DNA from: Cyathus striatus
Lineage: Eukaryota > Basidiomycota > Agaricomycetes > Agaricales > Nidulariaceae
Assembly (NCBI GenBank): GCA_025738555.1
Contig: JAOVFP010000005.1
Coordinates: forward strand, 2,914,001-2,978,000
DNA: 64,000 bases
Direction of reading: 5' to 3'
Part shown: piece by piece, positions 49,740 through 59,953 of the stretch
Layout of the letters: the number at the start of each line of letters is the position of its first letter
Numbering within the stretch: the first letter of the stretch is position 1
Notes under the pieces: model-generated
Database searches by the model: none
What the model was told of the DNA's origin: nothing
What the model saw: the letters and a program-made list of their open reading frames with translations, nothing else
Program-made: the position numbers and the translations under genes

Positions 49740-50600
49740 CTGAGGTATTACGCACTATCATGCACATGGAAGCTAAGAACCTTGGCTTCATCGAATATAT
49801 ATCGCTGAAGAGGTTCCGCCGTACGCACTCGATTTGATGGAGGTTGCCTTGCCTATGCACAAAGAACATACTGAGGTACTGGTTTTATCGGTGGCATCCG
49901 TGACATTGGCAACCAGTTTGCATCTGTGCCACTAGCAAATAGGCAGGTGAACCCTTAACAACCGCATACGAGTTCATTTCCAACGCTTCGATAAGATCAT
50001 CCACGGCCACTAGATGAAGACACTTCAAGTTGAGGCTGGGGTACTATGCGCTTTGCGCGCGCAACGAAGCTGACAGTTTCGTCTACCGCACCGCGAAAGT
50101 TGTACCGAATTGAAGAAAATTGACCTATGCATGCTGGAAGGCAAGGTGTATGCGTTATTCTTTATGCAGACAGCACTGAGCCAGCGGATTTCATCTATAG
50201 GATCAGTAGCATCGCGTATGTACCATTCGCGAATAGGTAGACGAACCTATCATTTGGGTGGCATACGATGGACGCTGGAACGATTCGTTTCCTCTAGTAA
50301 CCCTCGCTCTAGATCATCTACGTCAGATGGGTTGCGAGCATAGACACACATGAGGTTGTGGTACTAACATGCACGGAAACTGAGAGTTTCGTTACCTGAG
50401 TCATCTGTCCCTTCCCGCCAAAGTTGAAGAATATTGATCTGTGATACCGGAAGGTTAGTTATAGGTATTTACTACAAAAGAACCTTGCTGAGGTGTTACA
50501 TTACAGCCATGAAACTCCTGAACTTTGGATATATGCCACATGCCACTCGCGAATATGCAGATGAACCTATTAGAGCCACATACGGCATAGATGAATGCTT
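49740..50600. repeat. degenerate ~300-bp tandem repeat, about three units
   Basis: Units start near 49740, 50035 and 50352. Shared phrases include GAGGT-x-GTACTA, CATGCACGGAAACTGAGAGTTTCG, GCCACTCGCGAATATGCAG, GATGAACCTATT and CCACATACGGCATAGATG in variant forms. Similarity is moderate and there is no common reading frame. A phrase of this repeat (GTTTGCATCTGTGCC) also occurs near position 205. Confidence 0.55.
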
Positions 50601-50895
50601 TCCTATCGGAATTTCTTGAATGATATTCTGCAGTGGAAAGCAAAGTCAGCTCCTTACAACTCGTACGCTGCTATGCCACTTGCACAATGCCCAACGGTAC
50701 GGCACAGCTTGCTTAGCATTGTTTATCGATTTCACCTAAGTGAGTTTCGACTAGACGTGGAACGTCGAGGTCACGGGGCCAACGAACACACATCCTTTAA
50801 ATTTACGGTGGCTCGCTCAAACCTCTTCCAGTACTACAACCACCACCCACAGTTTCCCAACCCTCCCACTTTCCCAACTTTTCAACCCACCTGCA

Positions 50896-51919
50896 ATGTC
50901 TTCAACATCATCTACATCCACTGTGTCCAACATCAACACATCCACAATTTTAGCGATGGGTGAGTCTCAGCGACCTTCATTTTTCCTCGTCTTCAACTTT
51001 AACTGACTCGTCGTCAGCAATGACATCTGGCTCCAGGAGCCACCATGCTCGCCGACCGGTGGGCAGCACAACAAGAGCTGCTATACCGAAGTGCGTTCGA
51101 GCAGTCACAGAGTCGAATCCGGAGGGATTCTTTGTGTTCAATTCGAACACGAGAGAGGCGACGACAAAGCGCAAGGACGCTAAGGCGTCAGAGGGCTATT
51201 TGACCCACCCGAATGCGGGTGAAGGAAAGGAGAAGCGCAAGAGGAAGCGCAGGGACTCCATCGACGCAGAGAAGGGCCGTGCGCCTAAGAAGGTGTGCCC
51301 CGACACAGAAACAGAGTCCGTCCAGGAGGACTCAGGTGGCAATGCCACTAGCAACGACCCGTTTGACACCACAACCCCGCTACACATCGCGCGCAATATT
51401 CCCTATGTCCCTTCCATCCCGATACCCAACATTTTCGTTGATGACACGGCGTACTCCGATTATCTTGCATGGGAGCGTGCAAGTCAAAAAATTTCCGTTC
51501 TGGGGTTTTGGAACCTCCACAAGGTACTTATCAAGCGATGAGTACATCCTATAGTGGGCCTTCAAACTTCTATGTCGGAATGTAAGTCTCACTCACTACA
51601 ATACAACATGACAAGCATTTTCTAATGTGTATTGCATAGATTTGTTGACCGTGACATGGTGATGCGACACTATGGAGGTGGTGTTGGTCACATGACAAAC
51701 GCGCCATCTCCAATTCCAGATGAAATAGACATAGACAATGAAGATATGGGTAATGTGAATGTCGACAAAGATAACTCAGCAAGTTCCTTGGATAGGGTTA
51801 ACATCGATGAAGAAGAGGAGGCAGGCAATAGTAGCGCGGATGAAGAGGCATATAATGAAGAGATTGATGATGACAACCCAGAGTCAGACAATGACGACGA
51901 CGGGTATGCAAGTCTATAG
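50896..51919 (+). CDS. hypothetical acidic-tailed protein, one frameshift
   Basis: Exons 50896-50959, 51018-51581 and 51640-51919, with GTGAGT and GTAAGT donors. The frame changes by one base near 51505, in a GGGGTTTT run: the first frame ends at TGA 51541, while the adjacent frame continues (EPPQGTYQAMSTSYSGPSNF) into the last exon (FVDRDMVMRHYGGGVGHM, then a long Asp/Glu-rich tail to TAG). The N-terminus is Ser/Thr-rich, with a basic KRKRKRR nuclear-localisation-like cluster near residue 110. From memory, proteins ending in an R-D-M-x-M-R-x(5)-GVGH block with an acidic tail are multicopy in agaricomycetes and often lie near transposons; this is unverified and I assign no function. Confidence 0.55.
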
Positions 51920-53283
51920 CTTATACTCTAGTGAAACATTACATGCACTGCAACACTAAGAATGAAAAGTAAAATATAACAGCACAACAACAGTTGCGAG
52001 GTAACCAGAGTACGATGACCATGGGTATAAGCGGGGCGGCGGCAGTGGGAGGGGATGCACGGGAGCGCGTAACGTACTCTGGGATAACCAGAGTACGACA
52101 ACCATGAACATACATGAGAAGACGGCGGCGGGATTCCAGATTATGACAATCTTGAAAGTCTGCGAAAGGCAGCATGTGCGTCAGTGGGGAGCCAGACCCA
52201 AAGGAAGCATAACAACCAAAGCAGCAGCAACCCACTGGCACGAGTCACAAGGAGGGAACGCCCCAAAGCTAGTGGAAAGGAAGTGTGTATGAGTGATGCT
52301 CTATGGTGCCGGCGCGAAGACGATTTCTACCCTCCCCAAGGGTATATGCAGTTGCCCAAGCTGCAAGCGCAGCACGACAACCATAGAGAGCGGAACATTC
52401 GCCGATAATCTTTTGATTCTTCCGGTTTCCGAAAGCCAAGAGTAGCGAACGATGAGCGGCTCCGTGCCCGCAAAGTATCGTACAATAAGTAAAATATGAA
52501 CTAAAAAGAAAAAGAAAATTGTGAGCATAAGAGAACGATCAGACAATAAACATAACCCCTCTTCCTCAACCTATGACCCTTCCTTCCACCGTGGGATAAC
52601 ATCGTGTAAGGAGCGACGACGGTAAAACCCAGTCGCCATTCTTGATCCTCCCTTGACGCGATGCTTGGAGCTTGAGGAATGATGAAGAAAGGATAAGGGA
52701 GAGAGACGGAAGGGGGATTCTAAACGGTGACGCGTCGGTCAGCTGACATTGTTTGGCTACAGCGTTGAACTCGCCGTGCCTTTAAATCCTATTATTGAAG
52801 GCTCGAAGAAGGGAATGTGTTAGTCCAGTAGAAATTTCAATAAGTAAAGTAAGGCCGACAAGCAGCAGGGCCCACTACCTAATGTTTTTTTGTTTGTTAT
52901 GTAGTAAGTGATTTGTTGGTACGAAAGCTTGAATGTGTACTTTGGGTAGTGGAAGGTTGGTGGGTGTTTATATACATAATATGATTATTTTAAGTGATTG
53001 AGAACTCTCCCTGCGCATTACTTACTGTCTCCGCGACGCCGCCGAAAAGAGTATACGCTCGTGAGGGCAGGAGCGTCGATGAAGGCGTCCCTTAACATCA
53101 ACAGCCCGAACCTTAACGGACGTCAGGCCATGATGTGCGACTGACTTGTGTCCAGCAGATCTCGGGAGTGGTCTTATGTCCTTATGACCTGGGAAATGGC
53201 CTGTAATACACTGAAATACAGCTGATGTTGAGAATCGCGACCACCTTCTCCTCCATCTGTTATCGTCCTCCGAAGGTTAGATC
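51920..53283. other. intergenic with a short duplicated phrase
   Basis: GGTAACCAGAGTACGATGACC near 52000 recurs as GATAACCAGAGTACGACAACC near 52083, and a partial copy (AGCACGACAACCATAGAG) near 52373. No gene recognised. Confidence 0.4.
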
Positions 53284-54053
53284 TCACTCATAAAAAGCTC
53301 CGAGTACCGCGCCAAAGGCAAGAAAGTGGTAAAGGAGCAAGACGAGTGTGATCGGCACGTCCCCTGATGGTGTTGAAAACAAGTCCATTGTCGTGTGAAG
53401 TAGGTCGTCGAATTGCTGAACAGCAGAGCTTACAGTCCAGAGGACCATCGATTGCAGAAAGTGGTATTGCTCAGTGGCATAATCCACGATCGAAGACATC
53501 ATCATTAGGCAAGATAAGAGCATCGGAGAGGAGTTGCAGCTAACCACTTACGAGTACCAACAATCTGTAGAGCATCGCAGCTCGAAGAGACAGTGTAAGC
53601 AGAGAATAGATCGTTTGAGGAAGAATTAGCAGCAGGGGAATACAGGTCACTAGCAGACAATAAAGAGTCATTGGAAAGACAAGCCTAGCATGTGAAGCCG
53701 AGGAATCCTGAGGCGCAGGATTCACATGATGTACCGGTGAATCCTGGTGAACAGACGTAAGTTCCAGAGGAACGGATGCCTGAGCCGGAGCAAGCGGGAG
53801 AGCAGGTTGTAGATTGTACACTGGCGAGGGTGAACGAGGAGGGAACGGAAAGACGGAGTCGTACAGAACGAGCGCGGCACTCAACCCTAAGCTTATTGAT
53901 GCGTACACATTTTCCGCTAGTTCGATGGACTTGGCAGAGAGAGACGTAGAGAGTGAGGTGTTTGGAGATGTCTTCGTGTCTAGTTGCAATGTACTTACTC
54001 TTATCTTGATGCAGTCGCACAACCCTCGCCTTCTGTAGTATGTTGCAGTTCAA
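53284..54053 (-). pseudogene. remnant of an EGF-like/transmembrane protein gene
   Basis: On the minus strand about 53690-53830 encodes a Cys pattern of an EGF/laminin-type module: CSPACSGSG, YVCSPGFTGTSCESC, GFLGFTC, ending at a TAG. In another frame the sequence downstream (53540-53700 and 53284-53430) encodes hydrophobic, membrane-like segments (LYCLLVTCIPLLLILP; VPITLVLLLYHFLAF) separated by a GTAAGT donor. The EGF block and the hydrophobic part are in different frames, so the gene is broken, or my exon joining is incomplete. Large basidiomycete membrane proteins with growth-factor-receptor-like Cys modules are the likely source. Confidence 0.5.
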
Positions 54054-57000
54054 TGCCTGCAGTGTTACTCTAATGTTACAAGTACGTGTTCTAATCCATG
54101 TACACTATGCCACGCTAACTCCTCCTAGTCAGAGCAACACTTTCCGCTCCAGGTCAAACGTCTCTACACCTCTTCCTGGCCAATACACATCTTCAATAAA
54201 TCCGCAGCTTTTTCATACACTCCTTACATCGTCCTCAGCCTCCCTTTCCCCCTCAGCAGGATTCAACGCCTCGCTCTCTATTCTTCCACTCAATCTCGTA
54301 TTTTCACCTGGCCTATCAATTTTCTCCGATGCCAGGTACTCCGGCAACTCATTTTTCACTGAAATTCCCACAGCCACTCACCAACACACGGCAATGAATA
54401 GCATGATAGCAAAAATGCAGCTCACGATTACGATCGGTGCTAGTGAGCTCTATGAAATCAAAAAAAGTATTCGTCAATGAAAGCAAGGGAAAGACAGGCA
54501 TGAATAAAAGATGGTGGTCGTAACAGGTAAAGTAGAAGAAGAGGGAGAGCTGGACATGCGATAATACATGAAAACCATCACTGAAATCGACATACAATAC
54601 CAAACTCAAAATTAAATTACACCATTATGAAAACGAGAGCGTATCTCCTAAGACAGGAAACGATCCGGCGTAACGAAAAAACGGTGTAGACGTGACAGGT
54701 AGACAGAGACAGAGGTCGGGAAAGAGAGACGCCTAGAGAACAGGTTCAAACACAAGCAAACTTTTGACCATACCAGGTGGGTTTTGATCCGGTGCAATGC
54801 CGAGTGATCGACCTGCGAAACGCGTTTTCGAAAACACCACATAAACCCTACTACCTAAAGGTAGTGGGAATAATATAAGTAAAAAAATAAGTAAAAGCTT
54901 AGTTGAACAACGCATAGAATTGCGTATAAGTAAAATATAATGAATGATATGAAGAACTAGGAATTGGTACAACATCCCAATTCTACCCATGGTCCAACCA
55001 TCCCCTCCACAGTGGAACGATGGAAGGAAAGGTGTGAATGGGGGTTAATAACGTTAAAGAGTCGCTTAGTCTGAGACTAACGAAAAAATGCAGACCACCT
55101 AGTCATGCTGTCATTTTTGTAACCACGGTGTCACCCTGTTTGCTTTAGCGCTCGCGGCGGGAAACCTTATGCTCACACATTACGGCTTAGCTTTTTCGAA
55201 TAAGAGTAATGCAATGTTGGAAGGCAACCATGATATTACTACAAAATGACAAACTCATAATAATCGATTTATGAGCTTTATATGAAATTTACAATCCAGC
55301 ATTATAGTCCCACAACATGTCGACTTAACTTGCAAGATGTGTGCAATATGACCTAAAGCATGTGATGAACATCCAACTCTCACATCTCGTTCATAATGGA
55401 TAATGATATCATTATAATATACTCATGGGGTCATGACTTTCCTAATACTTGCCGCTATATTATAATCAGTTGTAAGTACTTACCAAACAGTGGAATCTTG
55501 GCATCAAATAGTGATCAACATAACGAAATATAATTATTTCACCGATTTACTGATGAATGACCCCGCTGTGAGTGCAAGGGCTTCTGGGCACCAGTACCAG
55601 TAACGGGGGATGGGGAGGTATGAGATGGGTGTATCGTTATTGTACTATCATAACCTATCGCATTTGGACTTTGGGCTACTTATATCATTTACATGTAGTT
55701 TGTGTAGGCATAGATATATCTCGCATTGTACTGTTTATTTTCAATCATACTTATCCTTGTGGACTGCAGGGCCGTGAGCCTTGAGGCTCTTTTAAATTCT
55801 CTTACTGTCTTAGCGAGAATGATAAGTTCTGATATGATGATTTATTGCGGGGAATTAGAGAATTCCAAGAATGGGGCTAAGTCTAGAACTCAGCTGGCTA
55901 AGGATAGCTTACTCTTCACAGCGAACAATGAAGCTTGAGCGCTGAGCACTAAATTTGAAACCACGTCTTGGAAGGCCCAGACAAACACAACCAAGCGCGT
56001 CTTGTTTTGTTCCCACGGCTTTAACATTGTTCCTCCCATGATGCATCATCGATCATCGATCATCCAGCACCAGAGCATCCACCCCCCGATCCTACTAACC
56101 AGACCCATGCCTTCCTCAGCCTACAAAAGCAGCTTAGGAACATGCGGGCGGTGCGAATCTCAAAAGCCACACATACCCGACTGCGGTGACCAGCGGCGAC
56201 AACCCAGAAGTGGGCAAGGAGACCTGCATCCCTGTGCGCCATGAGGAAGAGCAATGGCTTTGAGCCTTTTGAGGAGTGTACTATATTCGCACGCCTTGTG
56301 GCCATGGCCTATTCCACTACCTCAAGACACTATGCGCTCACCCTAGTCACTGGGAAACCAGCTGGGTTCTGGAGTCTGAATAGGGCCTTTAACCTGCTGT
56401 AATAGGGTGGCACGATTGTTCCACTTATAATCATGGTCTCGAAACGTTTGCTGCCGGTTCAGTGTAACGTCATCTCCTTGTCCTGTGAGTTATTGGTACT
56501 GCCACTTGATGCTCTTCTTATACTTCTGTAGCTTATAAGGGTGAGAGAGGCAAGCTCCACGCATTGGACACATCTGGCAGCTCTGCGACATGCGCATGTA
56601 ATAGAGGAATAGCCTCCTCTAGGGTATACCTCCATGACAACCTTCTGGGCCTTTGGATGTGAAAACACACTCGCGCATTGAAGAAAGCATTGTGCCTCCA
56701 AGGCATTACCTTTATGCTTAGAGTCTTACACTCCACTGACTTTCGTCGATTCTGGACTTGATGGATAGATATTGGAAACATGCAGAAGGAACCCAAGCCT
56801 GCGCTTTCGGGAACAAGAGTGCTTATAGTTGAGAAGCCTCGTTGTTGGAGCGGTACTCAGGCCCTCAGGTCTAGTATGGTAAGACCTACGTTGGCACTCC
56901 TAATCCTATGGCACTTGACTCCAGCTACTTATGAAACATACATAGGACACGTGCGCCGAGGTTAGTACTGTGTATAATTATCTGTCGTGTACGGGACAGC

Positions 57001-57114
57001 ATTAAACAGCTCTGAAAGCGCTGAATTATTGATAATATTTCCTGTGTAAATTTCACCGTGCTCGCCGCAGCAGACCAGAGAGTGCACGGTTTGAAGTTCA
57101 GAGTGGACTCACAA
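54054..57114. other. 3-kb region with no intact gene
   Basis: A plus-strand frame at 54120-54370 (containing NASLSILPLNLVFSPGLSIF and DARYSGNSFF) could be the N-terminal part of the same EGF-type protein in opposite orientation. Around 56680-56850 lies a repeat (GCCTCCAAGGCATT, CTCCACTGACTTTCGTCGATTC, GCCTCGTTGTTGGAG) that is found again at 58655-58810 and partly near 59205. The remaining small frames are not supported. Confidence 0.4.
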
Positions 57115-57532
57115 TACTCTCCGTTCAACTCTCCGCTGCCTAAAGATAGTCAATACACAACAAGTACATCCCATTGTCTCCGTTTTTGTTCTATATTTTG
57201 TGTTTCTGAGAGGTTGTAGAGCATCGCTAAACAAACGCCGCACTGGTATTGCAATGTGTGCAATATGTGTTGTCTTTTGTTATTCACAATTACAAGCAAT
57301 CTGTATCATAATACGGCTATTCTGTTTTTATTCTGCATTTTGCGTTTCTGAGGGATTGTATAGCATTTCCGATCAAACGCCACACTGGCGTTGCTTAGGC
57401 GCTGCGATGTGTACAATTCTGTGTTGTCTTGTGAGTTGTGATGTTACATTTACAAGCAATCTATTTTCATAATACAACGCAGCATTTATTTACAAATGGT
57501 TGAATAATATTATGATTGTGGCGACTGTTGTT
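57115..57532. promoter_or_regulatory. upstream region with internally repeated module
   Basis: Similar to 47690-47980. Here the module TTTTGTGTTTCTGAG ... AACGCCACACTGG ... TTGTCTT ... ACAAGCAATCT ... CATAATAC occurs twice in tandem (about 57190-57330 and 57345-57480); the first copy has the palindrome mutated (AACGCCGCACTGGTATT). Confidence 0.6.
57376..57392. promoter_or_regulatory. palindrome AACGCCA-N3-TGGCGTT
   Basis: Identical to 47845-47861; 233 nt before the ATG at 57625. Confidence 0.45.
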
Positions 57533-57540
57533 TATATAAG
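57533..57540 (+). promoter_or_regulatory. TATA box
   Basis: TATATAAG starting 92 nt before the ATG at 57625. Confidence 0.6.
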
Positions 57541-57624
57541 AGAAGATGGATTCAAGATTCACCTTAGCCCATTCTCCGACATCTTTCTCTTCTACTCTCT
57601 CACTACTGCCACTAGTACCAAACC

Positions 57625-58337
57625 ATGAACTCAAACTCAAACACACTTCCGCCTGAACTTGGATGGTACTGGTATTCTTCTGACGGTAAAACATATTACT
57701 GGAGTAACCGCAATGAACATACAAATTCGAGCCCGAAGTTTAGAAATCCAAATGGGATATCTATGTTTGTAAATAATAAAGGAAAAATAACCTTTTCAGG
57801 CAATTCAAGTTTCACTCACTGCACAGGTGATTCATACACCTATTGCGACAGCTACGGAAATCGTTACACGCAATGTTATTCGGGTAAAAATGATGACAGT
57901 ACAGAGACAGACTCAGAATACGGTAGGACAATTCAAGTGGTGTTCATATATATGAATTTACTCACTGACATACTTACATGGATGTAGATCCTCCTGAAGC
58001 TGATTATGACAGCAATCTAGGATCAACTTCAACTTCATATAAATACACTGCTTCACGCTCAACCCCATCTAAATATTCCAAAAGATACTCAAAAAGTTCA
58101 CTCAGGGCTAATATGTTCCTGAACTACGCAAGGTTCGACCAGGCTGGTAACAGTGAAAACAAATCCACAGGGGGGGCCACTTACATAGATAGTAATGACA
58201 TATCTAATGTTGGCGGAAAACGTATTATTATAAATTTATTATTAAGAGAGAAGAGAGCTATGAGTGGAAGGGAATTTCAAGTGATGAGTTCTGATGACAA
58301 GGAATCATGGAACTTTTCCGAATTATGCAATGTTTAA
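57625..58337 (+). CDS. MF-motif family protein, NSN-type B
   Basis: Exons 57625-57922 and 57988-58337; phase-1 intron splitting an Asp codon. About 215 residues. The start MNSNSNTLPPELG is followed by a WYWYSSDGKTYYW stretch that recalls a WW-like segment, then motif one (GISMFVNNKGKITFSGNS), Tyr/Cys/Thr-rich residues, and in exon 2 DPPEADYDSNLGSTST, motif two (RANMFLNYARFDQAGNS) and a SNVGGKRIIIN segment. It is the paralogue of 48078-48652, retained together with its upstream region. No lesion. Confidence 0.7.
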
Positions 58338-59953
58338 ATATGTCAATTTATGTATACACTTCTTGGATGGAAGGTGTTGGACTTTTACTAGTACTTAGTA
58401 CTCCCATATGATTAGAAGATGAAAGTGTACTTACTCGGCTTGTACTTACTTACTTTGCTGTCTTCAGTCGGCGCTTGAAATATCGAGCCCTGGGTCTGGG
58501 CCCTTCTACATAGGAACTTCACTCGACGATGTCTGCTGTACACCTACTAGTAAGTAGAGGAACAGCCCCCGCTTACAACCCGCCTACTCGTCCACTGCAG
58601 CCCCTTACACCTCTACAATTGAAGAGACAGTCTTCGCTTGTTGAAGAATACTTAGCATTGAGCCGCCAAGGCACTGCTTTTGCTTAGTTTCTTGCGCTCC
58701 ACTGGCTTTCGTCGACTCTGAATTCGGTGGCTAGAGACGCAAGTTTGAAGGCGCGGTGGCCAAACTCGGGGGATCGAGAGGGAATATTGGTAAACCTCGT
58801 TGTTGGAGTATCCGAGTGCGCACTTGGATTGTACTAAGGCCACACCTTTCCCTGCCGGTGCTGTGCAACTAAACCCCATTTTCTGTAATCAGTGGTTCGT
58901 AGATGACCAGCCTCGCACTCTTCTTACAATGTTACGTCCACCCACACCCGTAGTAGAGGAGAAGTCTTTGCATGTTGATTCGCACGTCCGGTAGTTCTTT
59001 TCATTAGACCAATCGGGCCTCCATTGATTGATCTTACCAACGCTGGCCCTCGGCTGCCTAGTACAGTCCTGATACCGTTTTCGCATATTTCAGACGTTTG
59101 GCCTACAAAAGGCCAGCTTGCTCTTGCTGCTGTACTACCCGAAATCTACGGCTCTAGTAGGAGTCGGGCGTATGTACTCAAAAGCCACACTTCGTTGTTT
59201 CTACCCATACGCTCAACTGGCTTTCGTTGATTCTGAATTCGTCAGTTGGACACAAGTAGGAATACCAAAGGAACACCTGCTGCGCTTACAGGAACAAGGC
59301 GTTATGTCGAGGAACCTCGTTCAAATTGAAACTGAAGAAGCTACCGAGAGTGTGTCATATTGCTACCTCCCCAACGCCCACCGTCCAGGTTCTTCAAATG
59401 TTCGAAGCCAGCCTGTTATTTACAGTTGCTGTTGATCAACTTCTCCCCGTGTGTACCATGATGCTTTCCAATATAAACACCGTTGCGACCATTATTATTA
59501 CACTAATATTAGTACGCGTGTTCTTAGCACCCAGCAAGGTTCGACTTTGTAACTTCTCGGAAGCTAGCATGGGCAACTTGTGTTTTTCTCTGAGCATTTA
59601 GGCATGTTCCAGAGTCAAATCTCTCCTGAGAGACGATGCTGCCTCCACAAGGCCTCAACTAGGATCTCGTTCCCAAGTAGACCACGATTCAACTTGGCAA
59701 CAGTACTTACTCCCTTGTTCTAACTGGGTTTGACTCCTTTGGCAATGTCAGAGATCACTTTGATCTATGCAGTCTTAGTAGGTATCCATCGAATATGTCT
59801 TGGATGTATCGATGACTATAAAACCGCAAACTATAAGTTGACTACAAGCACGTAATAGCGAAGTAAAACAGAAGATAAGCAAAGCTATTTTCGGAAGGTT
59901 TGTCCAGAACCCTGTTCCAACCACGAAGCCCACCCCGCAGATAGAATGTGCCC
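58338..59953. repeat. dispersed repeat region, no gene
   Basis: 58655-58810 and about 59200-59260 carry variants of the repeat at 56680-56850 (CTCCACTGGCTTTCGTCGACTCTGAATTCG and GCCAAGGCACTGCTT phrases). Short frames are not supported. The right end contains a possible last exon of the TPR gene. Confidence 0.45.

Noticed and set aside
57625..57725. WW domain in the 57625 protein
   Set aside because: The WYWYSSDGKTYYW segment looks WW-like, but the first Trp region and the terminal Pro of a WW fold are not clear.
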